64,000 nt of DNA from NCBI GenBank assembly GCA_964520525.1, contig CAZFNR010000003.1:96350-160349 (forward strand). The letters run 5' to 3'. This stretch comes from JAJPXC01 sp964520525 (GTDB lineage: Bacteria; Bacteroidota; Bacteroidia; Bacteroidales; Muribaculaceae). The notes below the pieces were generated by a model. The model worked only from the letters and a program-made list of their open reading frames with translations, had not been told where the DNA came from and searched no databases. A program made the translations under genes and the position numbers. Each line of letters begins with the position of its first letter. The first letter of the stretch is position 1. Below, piece after piece: positions 8,089 to 14,923 of this stretch.

Positions 8089-8994
8089 TTAACGGCGGGG
8101 AATCTCACGCAGGCTGTAGATTTTAGAGCTCCATGGCGAGTAGGCGCGTTTCACCTTGTTGATGGTGAGCACGGTCTGCTCCTGGTCGTGTGAGTTGAGG
8201 TGCTCATGGAGAGCCATGACGATAGCGGCGATTTCTTCGCTTGAGTCGTGGTCAAGGCGTTTCTCTTTAGGCGTTTCGTGGAGTGCGAGGCCGTGGGAGT
8301 GCATCTTGTTGAGTTTGGAAGTGTGCGCTCCGATGCGGCTGATGAGATAGAAGCATAAGCTTAGCAGCAGCAGTGCCGTAAAGACGATGCACATGGCCAA
8401 GACGGTCATGCCGAGGCCGAGTCCGTCTTTCTCTCTGAACATATCGACTTTGACGTTGGTGTCGCGGATTATGTTGTTGCTGGAGGGGGTGATGTGGCTT
8501 CCGGCCAAACCGGTGCGCACTTCCCAACCCTCTTTGCCGTCGTCTTTGCGGGCATAGGTGTGTCCGGCGGGGAGATTGGCAGGGACTGTTACCTCGTCGA
8601 TGAGAGTCTTGCCATCTGCGTCATACACGCCAATCCAGTTGTCTTGTCCCGGGGTGAGGGTGAAGCTCATGTGGAATGTGCCTCTCGACGGTTTGCCGTC
8701 GGCCCAGAACAGGACGTGCTGGCGAGCGGGGATTTCGGTGTTCACGTCACCTAACGGCACGGGGTATTTTTTAGGTTGTGCCGGGTCGTTGGTGATGAAT
8801 ACGTTGGATATTTCCAACGGGCCGAAAGTTGAGTTGAACAGTTCGACCCAAGCCTCGCGCTGTCCGTAGTCGTCAACGACATTGCTGTCGTTCTGAACCA
8901 TTATCTCGTTGATGCACAGCCCGCGTCGTCCTTGAGCGAAGGAAACTGAGGCGGCGAGCAGCGCGACGAGAGTGAAAATTAGATGCTTTTTCAT
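8089..8994 (-). CDS. Decarboxylase gamma subunit (OadG) fused to an N-terminal lamin-tail domain
   Basis: Protein of 301 residues. Residues 1-20 are a signal peptide. Residues about 24-165 form a lamin-tail (LTD) domain (LCINEIMVQN, then EAWVELFNS, LEISNVFITND, HVLFWADG). This is followed by a transmembrane helix at about 193-220 (MTVLAMCIVFTALLLLSLCF) and a cytoplasmic tail resembling OadG, the small gamma subunit that holds the carboxyltransferase to the beta subunit. Classical OadG proteins are under 100 residues, so the periplasmic domain is a large addition. The position between mmdA and the carrier gene supports the gamma-subunit role. The LTD is probably structural or binding; its partner is unknown. 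Confidence 0.8.
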   Translation of the reverse strand: MKKHLIFTLVALLAASVSFAQGRRGLCINEIMVQNDSNVVDDYGQREAWVELFNSTFGPLEISNVFITNDPAQPKKYPVPLGDVNTEIPARQHVLFWADGKPSRGTFHMSFTLTPGQDNWIGVYDADGKTLIDEVTVPANLPAGHTYARKDDGKEGWEVRTGLAGSHITPSSNNIIRDTNVKVDMFREKDGLGLGMTVLAMCIVFTALLLLSLCFYLISRIGAHTSKLNKMHSHGLALHETPKEKRLDHDSSEEIAAIVMALHEHLNSHDQEQTVLTINKVKRAYSPWSSKIYSLREIPRR

Positions 8995-9017
8995 ATTCTG
9001 ATAAAAACGTTGCGCGG

Positions 9018-10571
9018 TTAGAGTGGAATGTTGCCGTGTTTCTTGGCGGGATTGACAACTTTCTTGGTGGCGAGCTGTTGCAGGGCGCGTATCACGCGGA
9101 AGCGTGTGTTGCGCGGCTCGATGATGTCGTCGATGTAGCCATACTTGGCGGCGTTGTAGGGGTTGCAGAACAGTTTGTTGTACTCAGCCTCTTTTTCGGC
9201 AAGCACTTGCGCGGGGTTGTCAGACTCTTTTGCTTCGCGCGCGTAGAGTACTTCGACAGCTCCGGCTCCACCCATGACTGCGATTTCGGCTGTAGGCCAT
9301 GCGTAGTTCATGTCGCCGCGGAGTTGTTTACAGCTCATCACGATGTGGCTTCCGCCGTAGCTTTTGCGCAGTGTGACTGTGACTTTGGGCACTGTGGCTT
9401 CGCCGTAGGCATAGAGCAGCTTGGCTCCGTGGAGAATTACGCCGTTGTATTCCTGTCCGGTGCCGGGGAGGAATCCGGGGACGTCGACGAGGGTCACCAA
9501 TGGGATGTTGAAGGCGTCGCAGAAGCGCACGAAGCGCGCGCCCTTGCGCGAGGCGTTGCTGTCGAGCACGCCGGCGAGGTATTTGGGCTGGTTGGCTACG
9601 ATGCCGACGGCCTGGCCGTTGAAGCGGGCGAAACCGATGATGATGTTTTTGGCGTAGTCGCGCTGCACTTCAAGGAATTCGCCGTTGTCGATTATCGCGC
9701 CGATAACCTCGTACATGTCGTAGGGGCGGTTGGCCGAGTCGGGGATTATGTCGTTGAGCGAGTCCTCAAGACGGTCAATCGGGTCGGTGCATTCAACCAA
9801 TGGGGGCTCCTCAAGGTTGTTTTGGGGAATGTAGCTGAATAATTTGCGGATGATTTTGAGTGCTTCTTCGCCGTCTTCGGCTGCGAAATGCGCTACGCCG
9901 CTCTTCTGGGAGTGTACTTCCGCTCCGCCGAGTGTGTCTTGTGTGACATCTTCTCCGGTCACGGTTTTCACCACTTTGGGACCTGTGAGGAACATGTATG
10001 AGATGCCCTTGGTCATGATGGTGAAGTCGGTGAGGGCGGGAGAGTAGACCGCGCCGCCGGCGCATGGGCCGAGGATGCCTGAAATCTGCGGAATCACGCC
10101 CGATGCCATGATGTTGCGCTGGAATATCTCGGCATATCCGGCGAGGGCGTTGATACCCTCTTGGATGCGTGCGCCGCCTGAGTCGTTGAGGCCGATGACT
10201 GGCGCGCCCATCTTCATGGCCATATCCATGACTTTACAGATTTTGAGGGCCATTGTCTCGGAGAGTGAACCTCCGAAAACGGTGAAGTCTTGTGCGAATA
10301 CATAGACGAGTCGGCCATCGATGGTGCCGTAGCCGGTCACAACGCCGTCGCCGAGGAATGATTTCTTCTCTTGTCCGAAGTTTGTGCAACGGTGACGGAC
10401 AAACATATCGAGTTCCTCAAATGAGCCTTCGTCGAGGAGCTGGGCGATGCGTTCGCGGGCGGTGTATTTGCCCTTATCGTGTTGCTTTTGGATGGCTTTC
10501 TCTCCGCCACCAATGCGAGCCTCATTTCGCAGTGCGATGAGCTCTTGCACTTTTTCAAGCTGTGTACTCAT
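9018..10571 (-). CDS. mmdA: Methylmalonyl-CoA decarboxylase alpha subunit (carboxyltransferase)
   Basis: Protein of 517 residues of the acyl-CoA carboxylase beta/carboxyltransferase family (crotonase-like fold, two halves). Typical signatures: NDSGGARIQEGINALAGYAE, the oxyanion-hole region SGILGPCAGGAVYSPALTDF, and the C-terminal half with DVPGFLPGTGQEYNG, then KSYGGSHIVMS. It transfers the carboxyl of (S)-methylmalonyl-CoA to biotin, giving propionyl-CoA. Propionyl-CoA carboxylase beta has the same fold, but the oadG, carrier and oadB neighbours identify the Na+-pumping decarboxylase. In Bacteroidales this completes the succinate-to-propionate route. The gene is 42 bp downstream of the epimerase gene. 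Confidence 0.93.
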   Translation of the reverse strand: MSTQLEKVQELIALRNEARIGGGEKAIQKQHDKGKYTARERIAQLLDEGSFEELDMFVRHRCTNFGQEKKSFLGDGVVTGYGTIDGRLVYVFAQDFTVFGGSLSETMALKICKVMDMAMKMGAPVIGLNDSGGARIQEGINALAGYAEIFQRNIMASGVIPQISGILGPCAGGAVYSPALTDFTIMTKGISYMFLTGPKVVKTVTGEDVTQDTLGGAEVHSQKSGVAHFAAEDGEEALKIIRKLFSYIPQNNLEEPPLVECTDPIDRLEDSLNDIIPDSANRPYDMYEVIGAIIDNGEFLEVQRDYAKNIIIGFARFNGQAVGIVANQPKYLAGVLDSNASRKGARFVRFCDAFNIPLVTLVDVPGFLPGTGQEYNGVILHGAKLLYAYGEATVPKVTVTLRKSYGGSHIVMSCKQLRGDMNYAWPTAEIAVMGGAGAVEVLYAREAKESDNPAQVLAEKEAEYNKLFCNPYNAAKYGYIDDIIEPRNTRFRVIRALQQLATKKVVNPAKKHGNIPL

Positions 10572-10613
10572 TAATGATGTATTATGTTTTGTTTGTTGGA
10601 AATGATGTTGGAT

Positions 10614-11036
10614 TTATTGTTTTTTGGGGTCTTCGCAAAGCTCAACGAGCGTTCCGCAGGTCGATTTGGGATGGAGAAACGCGATGTTCAGACCTTCAGC
10701 TCCTTTGCGGGGGGCTTTGTCGATTAGACGGCAGCCTTTTCCCTCAGCTTCAGCGAGAGCGTTGGCTACACCGTCGGCCATGGCGAAAGCGATGTGCTGT
10801 ATGCCGCCGCGACCGCCGTTGTTGGCTATGAATTTGGATATGGCGCTGTCGTCGGATGTGCCTTCGAGAAGTTCTATTTTTGTTTGTCCGACCTTGAAAA
10901 ACGCTGTGCGCACTTTTTGGTCAGCTACTTCTTCGATGGCGAAACATTTAAGGCCAAGGATGTTCTCGTAGAAAGGGATAGCCTCGTCCAAGCTGGGAAC
11001 AGCTATGCCGACGTGCTCAATGTGAGAAATGTTCAT
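10614..11036 (-). CDS. mce: Methylmalonyl-CoA epimerase
   Basis: Protein of 140 residues of the glyoxalase/VOC superfamily. The start MNISHIEHVGIAVPSLDEAI carries the first metal-binding His (H8); GGIQHIAFAM supplies the second, and LVEL near the end the metal-binding Glu. It interconverts (R)- and (S)-methylmalonyl-CoA, linking methylmalonyl-CoA mutase to the decarboxylase encoded just downstream. It is the first gene of the operon. The mutase genes are not in this window. Confidence 0.93.
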   Translation of the reverse strand: MNISHIEHVGIAVPSLDEAIPFYENILGLKCFAIEEVADQKVRTAFFKVGQTKIELLEGTSDDSAISKFIANNGGRGGIQHIAFAMADGVANALAEAEGKGCRLIDKAPRKGAEGLNIAFLHPKSTCGTLVELCEDPKKQ

Positions 11037-11076
11037 GATAATAAATTATTTAATTGGTTTATGTTGCTATAAATGA

Positions 11077-11128
11077 GATTGTTATGCGCCGGGCTGCCGC
11101 GGCGCGGCGCCTCAGCGGGCTAACAATC
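11077..11128 (-). promoter_or_regulatory. Inverted-repeat leader of the mce-mmd operon
   Basis: Eight-base arms (11077-11084 with 11121-11128) enclose a very GC-rich core that can fold internally. It begins right where transcription from the adjacent -7 element would start, so it would form the 5' end of the operon mRNA. It could stabilise the mRNA or be regulatory. Confidence 0.45.
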
Positions 11129-11131
11129 ACG

Positions 11132-11139
11132 CAAATATA
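11132..11139 (-). promoter_or_regulatory. -7 element of the mce-mmd operon
   Basis: TATATTTG on the minus strand matches TAnnTTTG. No good -33 TTTG lies 19-21 nt upstream, so confidence is moderate. Confidence 0.5.
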
Positions 11140-11239
11140 CCAATTTTTTTGTTAAATGAGATTATGTGATGTGTCGTTTCGCCCAATTTTATCGACCGAA
11201 TAAACAAGTGCCTATTTTGGGAGAAAAAGATACAAACAA

Positions 11240-11273
11240 AAATGGAGTGCGGCCTGTTGGCTACACTCCATTT
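11240..11273 (-). terminator. Intrinsic terminator of the beta-helix protein gene
   Basis: A ten-base-pair outer stem (11240-11249 with 11264-11273) plus a short inner stem, followed on the minus strand by a T run. It ends the transcript of the gene whose stop codon is at 11328. The outer stem is nearly the same as that of the dnaK terminator at 16864-16902. Confidence 0.8.
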
Positions 11274-11327
11274 CTATTAGTGCTTCATTGTCAAATGTGA
11301 AGTCCTTTGACTGATGCTCTTGCGGGG

Positions 11328-13310
11328 TTAATTTCTGCCGCCGGGGCCACCGCCGCCAGGGCCACCGCCGCCGGGGCCACCGCCGCCGGGGCCGCCGCCT
11401 GACGAGTATTGTGATAGAGTGACCGAAGAACCGCCTGTAACAGTAGCTCCGATAAGGCCTACCCCGCCAAAATATTCCGTGCCGCCGCTGGCTGTCACGC
11501 CCGATTTCAGCGTTGTAGTCCCGGCAGTGGATACTACCAGTGTGTTGCCGCCGCTGCTCGGGGTCTTGAATACAAATTCCACGTCACTGCCGTTGTAGAG
11601 GGCATACCATGCGTTTTTCGACCATGACGATGATGAGTAGCAGGTCTGTGTCAGGCTGCTTCCTGATTCGAGTCCGCCGATTGCCACGAGGGTGCCGCCT
11701 GTGAAGTAGAACTTCTTGTTCTCTTCGGAGTTGGCGTCGATTGCCAATTCGGGTGAACGCGAGCCGATGGCGTAGACAAGGCCGCCTTTCATGTACAGGT
11801 TGCCGTTTGCGTCGAGGCCGTCGTTGTTGGTGGCTCGGGCGTAGACGTATCCGCCGGTGATGGTCATGTCTTGCCCTGAGTTGATGGCGTCGTCGTAGGC
11901 GTTGACGGTGACGTGCCCGCCTGAGATGTTCAGATAATTTTTGCTTTCAATGCCTTCGGCGTTGCGTCCGGCTGTCGTCACTGAGATAGTGCCGCCTGTG
12001 ATGTCGATACCGCCGGCATAGGTGTAGCTGTTGCCGTTCTGGGTCTTAATGCCTGCTTTGATGCCCTTGGGCGATGAATAGTAGTCGCTGTCGACGTTGT
12101 CGGTGTTTCCGGTGTAATTTGTGTTCTCGGTGGTGCCGTTGTTGTAGTATAGCCCGCCTGAGGTGGCGACGTTGATGATGCCGCCCGAAACGGTCAGCAC
12201 GCTATCGCATTTCATGCCTTTGCCGCCTGAGCCGGTGGCTGTCAGGTTAAGAGTTCCGTCGCTGATGTTGATATTGCGGTCGCTGCTTATACCGCAAGCC
12301 GCTTTGGTTTCAAGGTCTTCGGTGTCCCATCTGCCGTTGCCGGTAGTCTTGACTGTGATGTCGCCTCCGGATATGCTTATGTCGCCTTCTGCCTTGATGC
12401 CCTTGGCTGCGACTGCGGGTGCGACTATCTCGATTGTGCCTCCGCTGATGTAGATGTTACCGCTGTCTTCGTCTTCGTGGTCGGTGGTGGCTCCTGTCGA
12501 GGCGATGCCGTCGATGTCGCATTGTATGCCGTCGTCGCCTGTGTTTTTAATGTTGATTGAGCCGCTTTCCATCAAGAAATACTCGTTACATGAAATACCG
12601 TCGCCGACCGCCGACAGAATGTTGATAGTGGCGTTCTTGATAGTGATGTATTCGCCGGTCTTGATGCCGTGTTTGACGTTGCCGGTGACGTTGAGCGTGC
12701 CTTTTTGGGCAAATTCAGCGTGGCCTTTTATGTAGAGGCATCCTTTTTGCGAGCCAGACGCGGCGTCGGTCAGGGTGTTGACGGTGCCGCTAACGACTTT
12801 GACTTTGATGCGTTTGCCGTTGAATATGCCTATCGCCGCTCCGCTGTAGACCGGCGTGGCGTTGGTTAGCTCAAGCCCGTTGAGCGTCACCGTGGCTTTG
12901 TAAGAGCCTGACATGTAGAACTCACCGTCGGTGCTTGTGCCCGACAGATTATAGGTGATTTCTTCGGCGAGGTCGCTGCTTTGAGTTATCGAGACATGGG
13001 CCCCCGAGATTTCAGTCTCGACGTAGCGGGCTATGTTGCCGGCTACAAACACTGAGGCGGAGTTGCCATTGTAGACTACGTCGATAGCCCCGTCGGTAAC
13101 TAAATCGTCATTGACATACATATTGCTGATGCCGTTGACGGCAAAAGCCTTGTCCATTATGGTGAGTGTGGTGCCGTCAGTGTAGGTCATTTCTCCGGCT
13201 TGAGCGGCGGGGAAGCGATATGTGACATTTCCGACGCTGACATTCAGAGTCTGGGCTATTGCTGCTGAGTAGAAAAGCAATGCCGTCAGTAGGGTGAATA
13301 TATTTCTCAT
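11328..13310 (-). CDS. Secreted carbohydrate-binding-domain protein (Cthe_2159-like beta helix)
   Basis: Protein of 660 residues with a signal peptide (1-19). Residues about 20-75 form a small domain (VTYRFPAAQAGEMTYTDG, then NGISNMYVNDD) that resembles the protein encoded just upstream. Residues about 80-600 are repeated short strands of the form SGGTIEI, INISDGTLNLTATGSGGKGM and DISGGTISVTT, typical of the DUF4353/Cthe_2159 right-handed beta-helix family, members of which bind acidic polysaccharide. The last 25 residues are four PGGGG repeats, encoded by four 15-bp DNA repeats. No C-terminal sorting tail is present. Its start overlaps the stop of the upstream gene by 4 bp (13307-13310), so the two are translationally coupled. 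Surface location and polysaccharide binding are inferred. Confidence 0.75.
   Translation of the reverse strand: MRNIFTLLTALLFYSAAIAQTLNVSVGNVTYRFPAAQAGEMTYTDGTTLTIMDKAFAVNGISNMYVNDDLVTDGAIDVVYNGNSASVFVAGNIARYVETEISGAHVSITQSSDLAEEITYNLSGTSTDGEFYMSGSYKATVTLNGLELTNATPVYSGAAIGIFNGKRIKVKVVSGTVNTLTDAASGSQKGCLYIKGHAEFAQKGTLNVTGNVKHGIKTGEYITIKNATINILSAVGDGISCNEYFLMESGSINIKNTGDDGIQCDIDGIASTGATTDHEDEDSGNIYISGGTIEIVAPAVAAKGIKAEGDISISGGDITVKTTGNGRWDTEDLETKAACGISSDRNINISDGTLNLTATGSGGKGMKCDSVLTVSGGIINVATSGGLYYNNGTTENTNYTGNTDNVDSDYYSSPKGIKAGIKTQNGNSYTYAGGIDITGGTISVTTAGRNAEGIESKNYLNISGGHVTVNAYDDAINSGQDMTITGGYVYARATNNDGLDANGNLYMKGGLVYAIGSRSPELAIDANSEENKKFYFTGGTLVAIGGLESGSSLTQTCYSSSSWSKNAWYALYNGSDVEFVFKTPSSGGNTLVVSTAGTTTLKSGVTASGGTEYFGGVGLIGATVTGGSSVTLSQYSSGGGPGGGGPGGGGPGGGGPGGRN
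11341..11400 (-). repeat. Four 15-bp tandem repeats encoding PGGGG
   Basis: Four near-identical 15-bp units in phase with the reading frame form the Gly/Pro-rich C-terminus. Copies 1 and 3 are identical; copies 2 and 4 differ by one to a few bases. Such arrays can change copy number by slippage. Confidence 0.85.
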
Positions 13311-13675
13311 TTTACAGCGATTTTATATGTTGCGTTTTTGTCCCTAATTAGATATATGCCATTTGTCATCAGGCCTTTCTGAACTCTGTTTCCTCTAAGG
13401 TCATAGATTTCCATATCGTCCGTGATTTCGGCGGCGTTAATCTCATGTACGCCCGACGTGAGGTCGGTTGCGGAGAAGTACATTTTGCTAAGATTGGAAA
13501 TAACGTACGATTTTTGGCCGACGGTCAGGACACTCTCGGAAATGTTCATTTCCAGTCCGGTAGAGGCGAAAGAGGCTTTGCTGCCATCCGTTGTCTCAAA
13601 AGTCAGATAGGGGTAATCGCCGGCATAGGAATATGCCCCCATCATGACAAACATAATAAGTAAGATTTTTCTCAT
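13307..13675 (-). CDS. Small secreted protein with C-terminal sorting-type tail
   Basis: Protein of 122 residues with a signal peptide (MRKILLIMFVMMGAYSYA). Residues 20-75 (YLTFETTDGSKASFASTGLE, then VGQKSYVISNLSKMYFS) form a small beta domain of the same type as the N-terminus of the downstream beta-helix protein. The C-terminal 45 residues (MEIYDLRGNRVQKGLMTNGI, ending in YKIAVK) are a compact sorting-tail-like module. The gene overlaps the beta-helix gene by 4 bp, so the two are expected to act together at the cell surface. Exact function unknown. Confidence 0.7.
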   Translation of the reverse strand: MRKILLIMFVMMGAYSYAGDYPYLTFETTDGSKASFASTGLEMNISESVLTVGQKSYVISNLSKMYFSATDLTSGVHEINAAEITDDMEIYDLRGNRVQKGLMTNGIYLIRDKNATYKIAVK

Positions 13676-13700
13676 GGTTAAAGTTGAATTTTATTTTGCG

Positions 13701-13708
13701 CAAAGGTA
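13701..13708 (-). promoter_or_regulatory. -7 element of the beta-helix operon
   Basis: TACCTTTG on the minus strand, 25 bp upstream of the 13675 start codon. No convincing -33 partner. Confidence 0.5.
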
Positions 13709-13770
13709 GGTATTAAACATATCGATTCGTTGACGCATTTACCGAAATTATTTACCAAAAGTCGGTTTTA

Positions 13771-13802
13771 GTTGTTTTACATCGGCCAAACGGTTATTTT
13801 TG
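13771..13802 (+). promoter_or_regulatory. Promoter of the AraC-family gene
   Basis: GTTG at 13771-13774, a 20-nt spacer and TATTTTTG at 13795-13802, about 33 bp upstream of the start codon. It is divergent from the beta-helix operon promoter about 100 bp away. Confidence 0.65.
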
Positions 13803-13834
13803 TGTTTGGAATGTCTTCGTAACCCAAACGTATT

Positions 13835-14677
13835 ATGGACGCTGATTACCAATATAATGAACCGATGAGAGCCCTGCGGGCACAGTATACGGATGTCGTA
13901 TTGAAAGAGATATGTAAATTTCCGCTATCCGCCTATAAGGACGCTCACATATCAACCGATATGGTTATCGCGCTTTGTCTGCAAGGAGAGACCCGGAGCC
14001 ATTTTGATATGCGCCCGGTGAGTTTCCGGCCGCATGACATATCGGTTATGCTTCCTAACCATATCATTTCCCGGTGCGAGAGTTCCGACGATTATAGAGC
14101 TTTAGTTGTGGTCATCCCTCAAAATCTATACAACAAGCTTATCCACCACGATTCGTTTAACAATTTCCACCAATACAGATATGAGCCGTGCTTTCACTTG
14201 AGCGATGAGCAATATGAAAAAATAATGTCGATAATGAGTGCTATGAAAGTCGCCGTTGACAGCAAACACGCCAAGCGGTTGAGCATGATAGCCAACATTC
14301 TTGATGTTTTTTTCTATGAACTTAACGACTACCGGGAGGCCGACAATAAACTCTCAGTCCAAGGGTCGCTGTTCCAGCGGTTTTATGACTTGCTGGTAGA
14401 TAATTATAGCAGGCATCATGAGGTGACGTGGTATGCCGACAAACTTAATCTGACGCCGAAACATTTTTCCACGACTATACGCAAGATAACAGGACTTAGC
14501 GCCGGTGCGTGGATAAGCAATTTTTTATCTCTAAAAGCAAGGTCGTTGATTCAAACACGTCAAAATCTTAATCTTCAGGAAATCGGCCTCATGCTTGGCT
14601 TTGTCAACACTACCTCGTTTTGCCGTTTTTTCCGACGCATGAATCAGATGTCGCCAAAAGAATATAGGGAGAGTTAA
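13835..14677 (+). CDS. AraC-family transcriptional regulator
   Basis: Protein of 280 residues. The N-terminal ~160 residues are a sensory domain of cupin type with no close match recognised. The C-terminal ~100 residues are a standard AraC DNA-binding domain with two helix-turn-helix units: TWYADKLNLTPKHFSTTIRK and LQEIGLMLGFVNTTSFCRFF, then the PKEYRES end. It is transcribed divergently from the two-gene beta-helix unit, with about 160 bp between start codons, so it is a natural candidate to control that unit. This is inference from position. The inducer is unknown. Confidence 0.88.
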   Translation: MDADYQYNEPMRALRAQYTDVVLKEICKFPLSAYKDAHISTDMVIALCLQGETRSHFDMRPVSFRPHDISVMLPNHIISRCESSDDYRALVVVIPQNLYNKLIHHDSFNNFHQYRYEPCFHLSDEQYEKIMSIMSAMKVAVDSKHAKRLSMIANILDVFFYELNDYREADNKLSVQGSLFQRFYDLLVDNYSRHHEVTWYADKLNLTPKHFSTTIRKITGLSAGAWISNFLSLKARSLIQTRQNLNLQEIGLMLGFVNTTSFCRFFRRMNQMSPKEYRES

Positions 14678-14735
14678 ACGGTCGGAGCGCGTCAAATCGG
14701 TCTTGACGGCGACAGCTGCGCCATGTCGGCTATTT

Positions 14736-14849
14736 TGTCAGTGCTGTCAGTCACATTGTCAGTCATCGCTGTCTTCTAAAATGTTGATAATCACCGGGTA
14801 ATAAACCCCGCAACTTTTTTGGCATCAGATTTGTTTTCTATGTGTCAGC
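14736..14849 (+). promoter_or_regulatory. TGTCAGT repeats upstream of dnaK
   Basis: TGTCAGT occurs at 14736-14742, 14745-14751 and 14757-14763, and a related TGTCAGC at 14843-14849, all in the 246-bp region ahead of dnaK. No TAnnTTTG element was found here. The repeats could be a stress-regulator or alternative-sigma recognition site. This is an observation, not an assigned motif. Confidence 0.4.
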
Positions 14850-14923
14850 TCCTCCCGACCGTGGGGCGCGGCGAACAGTGATAATTAAAAAAAATAAAAA
14901 CAATATATTAAATCCAATTTATT

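Noticed and set aside
9036..9842. Long plus-strand open frame of 268 codons
   Set aside because: It lies wholly opposite mmdA, whose motifs are clear; the frame is a shadow with odd composition.
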